13,323 nucleotides of DNA from Clostridia bacterium (GTDB lineage Bacteria > Bacillota > Clostridia > Oscillospirales > CAG-272). Shown piece after piece: positions 7,627 to 13,049 of this stretch; position 1 is the stretch's first letter, and every line of letters starts with the position of its first letter. The notes below the pieces were generated by a model. It was not told the origin of the DNA and did not search any database. It was given only the letters and a program-made list of their open reading frames with translations. The stretch spans positions 1-13,323 of the forward strand of contig JAFTKV010000255.1 in the NCBI GenBank assembly GCA_017453085.1. Reading direction: 5' to 3'. Both the position numbers and the translations under genes were made by a program.

Positions 7627-7753
7627 GAACCCTTCTTGTAAGAACTTGTAATTCGGCTTTGCCGAATTACATGGGAGTTTGCCTGCGGCAAACTCTGGGG
7701 CTCCAAACCTCCCAAGAACTTTACTTAAAAGCAAAATTGCGCTGCAATTTTGC
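7627..7753. repeat. Composite palindromic repeat, copy 4 (degenerate B, linker, A, plus two extra hairpins)
   Basis: A decayed B arm (GGAACCCTTCTTG, 7626-7638) is followed by two perfect hairpins, GTAATTCGGC/GCCGAATTAC (7648-7670) and GAGTTTGCC/GGCAAACTC (7675-7695). Next come the linker CTCCAAACCTCCCAAGAAC and hairpin A, GCAAAATTGC/GCAATTTTGC (7731-7753). The linker and hairpin A closely match copy 5, upstream of tyrA. This copy sits directly upstream of aroA. Confidence 0.65.
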
Positions 7754-7782
7754 GAGGATATTCAATTGCTTCAAAATACGTT

Positions 7783-7873
7783 GTAGGGCGGGGGCTTGCT
7801 CCCGCCGGTCCGGCATTTCGGGGTGTCATTCGCAATAATTGTTCGAAGCGGCGGGAGCAAGCCCCCGCCCTAC
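7783..7873. mobile_element. Small inverted-repeat (MITE-like) element, TTGTAGGG type
   Basis: Perfect 25-bp inverted ends occupy 7783-7807 and 7849-7873. The outer sequence GTAGGG is shared with the element at 1758-1896. Each end is also near-palindromic (GGCGGG, GCTTGC, CCCGCC). The element is 91 bp, has no coding potential, and ends 12 nt past the stop of the unknown gene. There is no clear target-site duplication. Confidence 0.6.
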
Positions 7874-7885
7874 GGATATGGGAAG

Positions 7886-8251
7886 TCACTCCCCAATGAC
7901 TACCGACAGCGACAGATTTCCTTGTGCAAACCGAAACTGCTCGCCAGCTCCCTTGGTGCCGTTCAGTACGTCCAGCAAGAGGGAGAGGATCAGCAGAATC
8001 TGCTCCTCGGCAAGGGGAATGGCCTTGCCCATGAAGGAAAGGGAATAGCCCTTGCTGTCCTTCATTAGCTTGCCCGAAACAGGAAGCGCCGCATCTTTCA
8101 GCAGAACGGTGTCGATTTTGCCAAATCGCAGATTTTCCAGTGCGATCAGGGTATAAGCTACCTTTTTGCGCTCCAGTTCCACGGTGATATAATGCGCTCC
8201 GTTTGCCGTGCGGTAATTTGTGCGAATCGAAATGGCGTTGATCGTCGCCAT
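7886..8251 (-). CDS. Unknown 121-residue protein, translationally coupled to aroB
   Basis: I do not recognise this protein. Its ATG overlaps the aroB stop as TGATG, with an AGAGGTG ribosome site inside the aroB end, so translation is probably coupled to AroB. The sequence is soluble, with no signal peptide or membrane segment. It appears to be beta-rich in the first half (MATINAISIRTNYR, YITVELERKKVAYTLIALEN, KIDTVLLKDA). A leucine-rich stretch ILLILSLLLDVLN at 85-97 probably forms a helix, followed by a final strand (GNLSLSVVIGE). No catalytic motif is visible. An in-frame ATG 20 codons upstream exists but has no better ribosome site and would overlap aroB more deeply. Position in an otherwise complete aromatic operon suggests a link to the pathway, but that is inference only. 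Confidence 0.8.
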   Translation of the reverse strand: MATINAISIRTNYRTANGAHYITVELERKKVAYTLIALENLRFGKIDTVLLKDAALPVSGKLMKDSKGYSLSFMGKAIPLAEEQILLILSLLLDVLNGTKGAGEQFRFAQGNLSLSVVIGE

Positions 8252-9318
8252 CACAGCACCTCTTTCAGCAGGGGAAGCAGATCCTCGCAGGGCATCTTGT
8301 GGAGGATGCACTTGCCGATCGCCTCGGGCAGAATCAGCGTGATATTGCCGCCCGCCCGCTTTTTGTCGGAGAGTGCGGCGTTGTACAGCGCCTCTGCGGA
8401 GTAGGGGCAGGACAGATCGAAACCGTAGTCGGTGAGAATCTCCGTGATCCCGTCAGTAACCGCCTGATCGCAAAGTCCCAGCTTTACGGCCAGCTTTGCG
8501 GCAATGACAGATCCCTTTGCCACGGCAGAGCCGTGGGTGATAGTGAAATTCGATTCCTTCTCGATGCCGTGACCCAGGGTGTGACCGAAGTTGAGGAGAC
8601 CTCGCAGTCCGCGGTCGAACTCGTCCTCGGCAACTACGTCCCGTTTGATCTCTACACAGCGGGCGATGGCTTTGTCCAACAGGCAGCTCTTGATGGTCTC
8701 GGCGGCGTTGAGAGGCGTTTTCAGCTGTTCAAAGAACGCACCGTCCAGAATCACGCCGTATTTGATGACCTCGGCGCAACCGTCCCGGAAGGTGTCCTCG
8801 GGGAGGGTGAGCAGGGTATCGGGATCGCAGATCACCAGAGAAGGCTGCCAGAATGCGCCCACCAGATTTTTGCCCGCAGGGATGTCCACGGCAGTTTTTC
8901 CGCCCACTGAGGAGTCCACGGCGGCAAGGAGGGTGGTGGGAATCTGCACGAATTCTACGCCTCTGAGGTAGAGTGCGGCGGCTAGTCCGCAGAGATCCCC
9001 TACCACACCACCGCCCAATGCAACCAGCGCATCGGTACGAGTGAGGTGATGTTCGGCAAGAAAGGAGAGAAAAGCGAAGAGATTTTCGGGATTCTTCGAC
9101 TCCTCCCCGTGAGGGATGGTGAATTTGACGGCATCATAGCCCGCCTCGGCAAGTGCAGAGACCAGCTTCTCGCCGTAGAGTGCGTCCACGGTATCGTCGG
9201 TGAGGATGCCCAGTCGGCGGTCGCCCAGAACGGGACGGATCAGCTCGCCTGCATGGGCAAGGGAGCCGCGTTCGATGAGAACGTCATAAGGACGGGATGC
9301 GGGTACAGGGATAATCAT
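8251..9318 (-). CDS. aroB: 3-dehydroquinate synthase
   Basis: This enzyme converts DAHP to 3-dehydroquinate, step two of the pathway, using NAD+ and a divalent metal. The protein is 355 residues, typical length. Motifs: PHGEESK from 69, LGGGVVGDLCGLAAALYLRG from 101 (NAD-binding), IPTTLLAAVDSSVGGKTAVD from 126, CAEVIKYG from 181, and NFGHTLGHGIE from 243. Expected metal ligands E183, H246 and H262 are present. The ribosome site AAGGAG is strong. Its TGA overlaps the ATG of the following unknown gene. The 81-nt gap from tyrA is very AT-rich. Confidence 0.97.
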   Translation of the reverse strand: MIIPVPASRPYDVLIERGSLAHAGELIRPVLGDRRLGILTDDTVDALYGEKLVSALAEAGYDAVKFTIPHGEESKNPENLFAFLSFLAEHHLTRTDALVALGGGVVGDLCGLAAALYLRGVEFVQIPTTLLAAVDSSVGGKTAVDIPAGKNLVGAFWQPSLVICDPDTLLTLPEDTFRDGCAEVIKYGVILDGAFFEQLKTPLNAAETIKSCLLDKAIARCVEIKRDVVAEDEFDRGLRGLLNFGHTLGHGIEKESNFTITHGSAVAKGSVIAAKLAVKLGLCDQAVTDGITEILTDYGFDLSCPYSAEALYNAALSDKKRAGGNITLILPEAIGKCILHKMPCEDLLPLLKEVL

Positions 9319-9339
9319 AGATTCTCCTTGAGAATTAAA

Positions 9340-9401
9340 GAATAATGAATAATGAATAAATAATAAAGGATAAATTCGGAAGAAAATCCTTCGGATTTTC
9401 T
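9340..9401. repeat. AT-rich gap between tyrA and aroB with short tandem repeats and a hairpin
   Basis: Minus-strand reading shows repeated ATTCATT-like units between 9340 and 9366. A perfect 9-bp hairpin AGAAAATCC/GGATTTTCT (9381-9401) overlaps the tyrA stop codon. The hairpin is AT-rich and has no clean T-tract, so it is unlikely to be a strong terminator. Confidence 0.45.
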
Positions 9402-10230
9402 AATTATCTGATAATTCTTTCGCAATTCGGCCTTCTCGCAGCAGAGATTCCAGCTTTTCTGCATCGTTTGCTCGGATTGCATCGGCGTATGCCTGCAGAT
9501 TTTTCGCAACCAGCTCGATTTCATCGGCGAGGTAGTCGCCGTTTTCCAAAAACAGCTCGGTCCACATTCGCTCGTTGAGCCACGCCACACGGGTGAGGTC
9601 ACGGAAGGAGCCTGCGGAGTAGCCCTTATGGCTCTGCGCTGAGGGGGATTTGATGTAGGCGTTGGACACTACGTGGGCAAGCTGTGAGGTGTAGGCGATC
9701 ATCTTGTCGTGATTCTCCGCATTCGTGACGGCAACCTTCTTCAGCCCCAAGGGAGCCAGCAGCTGCTTCACCCGATCGAGAAGTGTAATATCGTCGAACA
9801 CCGGCGGCACGAGGATCATGGAAGCGTTATTGAACATGGTTGCACGGGAGTATTTGTAGCCCGAAAAATGGGTGCCCGCCATGGGATGGCCGCCCACGAA
9901 GGTGAATCCGTGCTCCTTAGCAAGGGCAAAGCCCACCTCGCAGATCTTCCGCTTTGTGCCGCAAGCATCGGTAACGATGCCGTCTTTATTAAAATAAGGC
10001 GCATTGTCCTTCAAATATTCGATAGATGCATCGGGATAGAGAGAAACGTGCACGATATCACACAACGGGAGCGTGGTCTCGTCCAGTACTCCTTCTGCCG
10101 TGCCCGACAGAATGGCGTAATCTACGGTGGTGCGGGTGCGGTTGCAAACGTAGACCTCCCAGCCCGCCGCCTTGTACGCCTTCGCAAGTGAGCCTCCGAT
10201 CAGGCCCAATCCAACAATTCCTGCTTTCAT
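9400..10230 (-). CDS. tyrA: Prephenate dehydrogenase
   Basis: This enzyme oxidatively decarboxylates prephenate to 4-hydroxyphenylpyruvate, the committed step to tyrosine. The protein is 276 residues: an N-terminal Rossmann domain with GLGLIGGS from 7, then a helical dimerisation domain. Family motifs include GGHPMAGTHFSGYKYS in the middle and TSQLAHVVSNAY further on. No chorismate mutase fusion and no ACT domain is present, unlike Bacillus TyrA. The end of the second beta-strand reads CNRTR (29-33), with no Asp or Glu, which hints at NADP rather than NAD use. The ATG at 10230 is chosen because MKAGIVGLGLIGG fits the fold. The longer open frame upstream only reads through repeats. There is no real Shine-Dalgarno: a 14-bp repeat hairpin ends 6 nt before the ATG. 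Confidence 0.94.
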   Translation of the reverse strand: MKAGIVGLGLIGGSLAKAYKAAGWEVYVCNRTRTTVDYAILSGTAEGVLDETTLPLCDIVHVSLYPDASIEYLKDNAPYFNKDGIVTDACGTKRKICEVGFALAKEHGFTFVGGHPMAGTHFSGYKYSRATMFNNASMILVPPVFDDITLLDRVKQLLAPLGLKKVAVTNAENHDKMIAYTSQLAHVVSNAYIKSPSAQSHKGYSAGSFRDLTRVAWLNERMWTELFLENGDYLADEIELVAKNLQAYADAIRANDAEKLESLLREGRIAKELSDN

Positions 10231-10236
10231 TTTATC

Positions 10237-10310
10237 TTGGAACCCTTTTTGAAAAAAGGGTTCCAAACCTCCCAAAAACTTTTTATTAGCAAAATTGCAA
10301 GCAATTTTGC
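10237..10310. repeat. Composite palindromic repeat, copy 5 (order B-linker-A)
   Basis: Hairpin B (10237-10266) is a 14-bp stem with TTGGAACC outer arms and a CTTTTT/AAAAAG core. The linker AACCTCCCAAAAACTTTTT follows, then hairpin A, GCAAAATTGC/GCAATTTTGC (10289-10310). It sits immediately upstream of the tyrA start and is mirror-placed against copy 6. Confidence 0.7.
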
Positions 10311-10337
10311 AGGGGTAATTGTAATTGTTTTTTGTGT

Positions 10338-10457
10338 AGCCGACGAATATTCGTCGGCTTTTCATGAAGTTTTTGAAGTCCAGAAACTTTTTTCAAAAAG
10401 TTTCTGGTGGGATCCAAGGGCAAAGCCCTTGGCAGGGTGCAGGGACAGCGTCCCTGC
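10338..10457. repeat. Composite palindromic repeat, copy 6 (order A-linker-B-C plus one extra hairpin)
   Basis: Hairpin A is a perfect 22-bp palindrome, AGCCGACGAAT and its complement (10338-10359). The linker tttcatgaagtttttgaag follows. Hairpin B (10380-10407) is the exact reverse complement of hairpin B in copy 1. Hairpin C is CCAAGGG/CCCTTGG (10414-10432). An extra hairpin GCAGGGAC/GTCCCTGC (10439-10457) abuts the aroF stop codon with no gap. Confidence 0.7.
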
Positions 10458-11456
10458 TTACAGCGCAGTCCGTACCGTTGCCACTGCCTTGGCGATCTCG
10501 GCGAACTGATCGGGGGTCACCGACTGCGCGCCGTCGCAGAGGGCGTGCATGGGATCGTTGTGCACCTCGATCATCAGACCGTCTGCACCGGCTGCTGCGG
10601 CGGCCAGAGCCATGGGACGAACGAGACGCGCCGCACCGGTGGCGTGAGAGGGGTCTACTACCACGGGCAGATGGGAGAGCTCCTTCAGAAGGGGAACGGC
10701 GGCAAGATCCAGCACGTTGCGGGTATAGGGATCGAAACTGCGGATGCCGCGCTCGCAAAGGATCACCTGCTCGTTGCCGCCGGCCATGATGTACTCGGCG
10801 CTCATCAGCATCTCTTTCAGGGTTGCGGACATACCGCGCTTTAACAGAATAGGCTTGTCGCAACGTCCCAGCTGCTTGAGCAGCTCGAAATTCTGCATAT
10901 TCCGTGCGCCTACCTGGATCACGTCCACGTCGGCGAAGAGATCCAGATGGGAGATAGACATAATCTCGGTAACGATGGGAAGTCCGGTTGCCGCCTTTGC
11001 TTTCAAGAGGAGCTCGATGCCCTCGGCACCCATACCCTGGAAATCGTAAGGGGAGGTGCGGGGCTTGAATGCACCGCCCCGGAGGAAGGTTGCACCTGCA
11101 GCCTTGACGGCCGCCGCAATAGTGCAGATCTGCTCCTCGCTCTCGACCGAGCAAGGGCCGGCAATCAAACCGAAATTGCCGCCGCCCAGCTTGGACGTGC
11201 AGGCAGAAACTACCGTGTCATCGGGATGAAACTTACGGTTTGCGCTCTTGAATGGCTCGGAAATGCGGGCAACCTGATCCACGATCTCCAGACCGGAGAG
11301 CAGATCCATATCGATCTTGGAGGTGTCACCTACCAGACCCAGAACGGTTTTATACTCACCCTCGGACACGTGGACGGTCAGTCCCTGTGCCGAGAGCCAT
11401 TTGATGAGATTCTCTTTTTGTGCGGCGGTAGTTCCGCCTTTCAGTACAGCAATCAT
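10458..11456 (-). CDS. aroF: 3-deoxy-7-phosphoheptulonate (DAHP) synthase, type I-beta with N-terminal regulatory domain
   Basis: This enzyme condenses phosphoenolpyruvate and erythrose 4-phosphate to DAHP, the first and committed step of the pathway. The protein is 332 residues. Residues 1-65 or so form a ferredoxin-like regulatory domain of the Thermotoga type (MIAVLKGGTTAAQKENLIKW), which in known relatives mediates feedback by Tyr or Phe. The rest is the TIM-barrel: IAGPCSVES from 98 with metal ligand C102, LRGGAFKPRTSPYDFQG from 125, QVGARNMQNF from 181, KRGMSAT from 206, ERGIRSFDPYTRN from 235, VDPSHATG from 267 with H271, and MIEVHNDP from 295 with E297 and D301. The start has an AGAGGA site six nt before the ATG. 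It is the first enzyme gene of the cluster, preceded by the attenuator. Confidence 0.97.
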   Translation of the reverse strand: MIAVLKGGTTAAQKENLIKWLSAQGLTVHVSEGEYKTVLGLVGDTSKIDMDLLSGLEIVDQVARISEPFKSANRKFHPDDTVVSACTSKLGGGNFGLIAGPCSVESEEQICTIAAAVKAAGATFLRGGAFKPRTSPYDFQGMGAEGIELLLKAKAATGLPIVTEIMSISHLDLFADVDVIQVGARNMQNFELLKQLGRCDKPILLKRGMSATLKEMLMSAEYIMAGGNEQVILCERGIRSFDPYTRNVLDLAAVPLLKELSHLPVVVDPSHATGAARLVRPMALAAAAAGADGLMIEVHNDPMHALCDGAQSVTPDQFAEIAKAVATVRTAL

Positions 11457-11489
11457 TGTAAATCCTCTTTTCAGCTGAGAAATAAGAAC

Positions 11490-11514
11490 AAAAAATCCGC
11501 AGGCCGGCTGCGGA
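11490..11514 (-). terminator. Attenuator terminator (segments 3:4) ahead of aroF
   Basis: On the minus strand TCCGCAG (11514-11508) pairs with CTGCGGA (11502-11496) around a CCGGC loop. Six T residues follow (11495-11490), then GTTCTTATTT. This is a textbook intrinsic terminator, lying between the leader peptide and aroF. It starts 50 nt past the leader stop and ends 33 nt before the aroF ATG. Confidence 0.85.
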
Positions 11515-11607
11515 ACATTGTATCAATCAGGGTACAATCACAAGCAGTGCAGCACAAAAAACCTTTATTTCAAGCCGAAATAAAAGAATCCGTAATAATA
11601 TGCTGCA
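11507..11607 (-). promoter_or_regulatory. Attenuator RNA: alternative pairings 1:2 and 2:3
   Basis: Segment 1, TGCAGCA (11607-11601), lies in codons 6-8 of the leader peptide, just before its Tyr run. It is perfectly complementary to segment 2, TGCTGCA (11554-11548), and one more G-T pair extends the helix. Segment 2 also holds GCTGC (11553-11549), complementary to GCAGC (11511-11507) in the 5' half of the terminator. A small hairpin ATTGTA/TACAAT (11538-11533 with 11522-11517) lies between and could stack on that pairing. The 2:3 pairing is short (5 bp, or an alternative 4-bp CTGC/GCAG register), so the antiterminator is the least certain part. Confidence 0.6.
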
Positions 11608-11624
11608 AAGCGGATGATGTTCAT
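11565..11624 (-). CDS. Tyr/Phe-rich leader peptide of the aro operon attenuator
   Basis: This 19-codon reading frame encodes MNIIRFAAYYYGFFYFGLK and ends in TAA. It has a GAGGAA ribosome site with 6-nt spacing and lies about 25 nt after the predicted transcription start. Residues 9-16 are three Tyr, Gly, two Phe, Tyr, Phe, and there is no Trp. Such peptides act by ribosome pausing when the matching charged tRNA is scarce, as in the classical trp and phe leaders. The residues match exactly the two amino acids whose branch genes (tyrA, pheA) are in this operon, while trp genes are absent. It is followed by alternative RNA pairings and a terminator. The peptide itself probably has no function once made. 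Confidence 0.85.
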   Translation of the reverse strand: MNIIRFAAYYYGFFYFGLK

Positions 11625-11655
11625 ATTCTTTTCCTCATTTATAAAAATATACTTT

Positions 11656-11684
11656 ATTGTAGCACAGCCATTCTGCATTGTCAA
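11656..11684 (-). promoter_or_regulatory. Sigma-A promoter of the aro operon
   Basis: TTGACA (11684-11679) and TACAAT (11661-11656) are separated by exactly 17 nt on the minus strand: a perfect -35 and a 5/6 -10. The expected start is near 11649, which places the leader peptide ATG about 25 nt into the transcript. No operator palindrome is obvious nearby, so control may rest mainly on attenuation. Confidence 0.88.
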
Positions 11685-11776
11685 GGGTTTTGCAAAAAAA
11701 TACGAACCTCGGTGCGAAAAAAATGATCTGTTCGGGTGCTTTGTGCGGAAAGTTTCGAAAAGTTTTCGATTTCGTA

Positions 11777-11805
11777 TTGATTTCTTCAAAACTATGCGAT
11801 ATAAT
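11777..11805 (+). promoter_or_regulatory. Promoter of the VanY-like gene
   Basis: TTGATT (11777-11782) and a perfect TATAAT (11800-11805) are separated by 17 nt on the plus strand. The expected start is near 11812. The 5' untranslated RNA then holds a 6-bp hairpin GCGGCA/TGCCGC (11823-11840) before the AAGGAGG ribosome site (11857-11863). It is divergent from the aro promoter, with about 90 nt between the two -35 boxes. Confidence 0.7.
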
Positions 11806-11870
11806 GTACATAAATCGAACAAGCGGCATCTGAGTGCCGCAGCGGACAGACCTTTCAAGGAGGAACTACT

Positions 11871-12929
11871 ATGCCCGGACCCAATAACGTATACAAGCCC
11901 AAAACGACAGGCTTTTTGATTGCTACTATTGCGCTGATCATGGTTGTGATCGTCATTCTGATCGCCACCATTCTCATCGTTGCCGCAGGTGGAGATGCAT
12001 CGGTGACCACCGATCCGGTCAATACTAATCCCCCCGTTCATGCGTGGGATACGACAATTACCACTACGATCCCCCAAACGCCGATCACCACTCCTCCCAC
12101 GACTACGGCTCCCCAGTTTCCCTCCACCATTCCCGGTGTCGTGATCCCCGGTGCAGATTCGCTGGAAATGGATATTTCCAAGGTGGGACAGGGCGCGCTT
12201 GTGCAGATTGACAAATCTCATTTCTACACCCGTGACGGTCTGGTTACCCGCTCGGAGATGAACAGCACTACTGCAACGGTTCTCGGATTTGAATGGGTCA
12301 AGGGTAGCACGTATTACCAGAAAAAGATCAGCCAGCTGTATCTGGAAGCCAATACGGTCGAGGCATTTACAGAAATGATGAAGGCACTGTACGAGGTGAC
12401 CGGTACCGGAATTGTGCAGATCCGTAACGCTTACTATTACGATCCTGCGGTTACCGCCGTGGTGGATGATAATTCTCTTGAGTCGGTGGAGCATTCCACA
12501 GGCTGCTTTGTGGATCTGGAGATCAACAATAACGGTATTACCCCCCTGAATCACCCCACATATAAGGTCAATTACTACGATTGGCTGGTGGAAAACTGCT
12601 GGAAATACGGATTCGTCCATCAGCGGGATACTGCGAATTATTCCACCTTCCGTTACATCGGCATTGCCCATGCAGCTGCACTGCATAACGAGGCAGGTTT
12701 GTCCTTCGAGACCTATCTTACCTCTCTGACCGCATACAAGCTGGACGGAGATAAGAAGAAGGTGATTGACAGCGAGGGCAACGAGTGGTGGATCTACTAC
12801 CACGAGGCAGACAACAGCGCACAGACCGTCTACGTCCCCGTTTTGGGTGATCCTGAGCACTATCAGGTTTCGGGCGACAACAAGGGCGGCTTCATCGTCG
12901 CTGTCAACACAGCTCAGTTTGCAAAATAA
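11871..12929 (+). CDS. Membrane-anchored VanY-like (peptidase M15B fold) protein, probably without peptidase activity
   Basis: This 352-residue protein has a short cytoplasmic N-terminus, one membrane segment (about 14-39), a Thr/Pro-rich stalk (about 44-93) and an extracellular domain. The domain resembles D-Ala-D-Ala carboxypeptidases of the VanY family: HSTGCFVDLE from 208 fits the HxxGxxxD zinc motif (H208, D215), and YDWLVENCWKYGF from 236 fits the conserved segment before the last motif. The usual EPWHxRYVG is here NYSTFRYIG (256-264), so the catalytic Glu and the third zinc ligand His are replaced. The usual SGYRS is reduced to QIRNA around R185. It may therefore bind cell wall without cutting it, or use a different residue. 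The ATG has AAGGAGG seven nt upstream. It is monocistronic, with its own promoter and terminator. Confidence 0.7.
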   Translation: MPGPNNVYKPKTTGFLIATIALIMVVIVILIATILIVAAGGDASVTTDPVNTNPPVHAWDTTITTTIPQTPITTPPTTTAPQFPSTIPGVVIPGADSLEMDISKVGQGALVQIDKSHFYTRDGLVTRSEMNSTTATVLGFEWVKGSTYYQKKISQLYLEANTVEAFTEMMKALYEVTGTGIVQIRNAYYYDPAVTAVVDDNSLESVEHSTGCFVDLEINNNGITPLNHPTYKVNYYDWLVENCWKYGFVHQRDTANYSTFRYIGIAHAAALHNEAGLSFETYLTSLTAYKLDGDKKKVIDSEGNEWWIYYHEADNSAQTVYVPVLGDPEHYQVSGDNKGGFIVAVNTAQFAK

Positions 12930-12931
12930 GG

Positions 12932-12979
12932 AAAATCTCCCTTACCGTTTGGACGGCAAGGGAGATTTTGAAATTTTTT
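12932..12979 (+). terminator. Intrinsic terminator of the VanY-like gene
   Basis: AAAATCTCCCTT (from 12932) pairs with AAGGGAGATTTT (ending 12969), extended inward by CCGT/ACGG across one A-C mismatch. The sequence GAAATTTTTTC follows. It lies directly after the TAA stop at 12929. Confidence 0.85.
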
Positions 12980-13049
12980 CAAAAAAATATGATCGCCTTG
13001 TAATTTTCAGGGCTTTTTTGAGGAATTAGGAGTGAAAGGAGGTTTTGTC

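Noticed and set aside
10237..10457. Repeat hairpins as intrinsic terminators within the aro cluster
   Set aside because: On the transcribed strand none is followed by a run of T, and the palindromes occur at both gene starts and ends, so they fit interspersed repeats better.
11457..11655. T-box riboswitch upstream of aroF
   Set aside because: The terminator is present, but the conserved T-box antiterminator motif with GGTGG and ACCGCG is absent and the leader is too short for a specifier stem. The peptide model fits better.
11565..12860. Long minus-strand open frame of 431 codons ending in the leader peptide codons
   Set aside because: It runs antisense through the VanY-like gene and across both promoters. 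Its composition is unlike a protein family, and only its last 19 codons have a ribosome site and sensible context.
12998..13040. Autoregulatory ECF promoter upstream of the sigma gene
   Set aside because: TTGTAA is present, but I see no matching -10 at a convincing distance and the ECF subgroup is unknown, so it cannot be supported.
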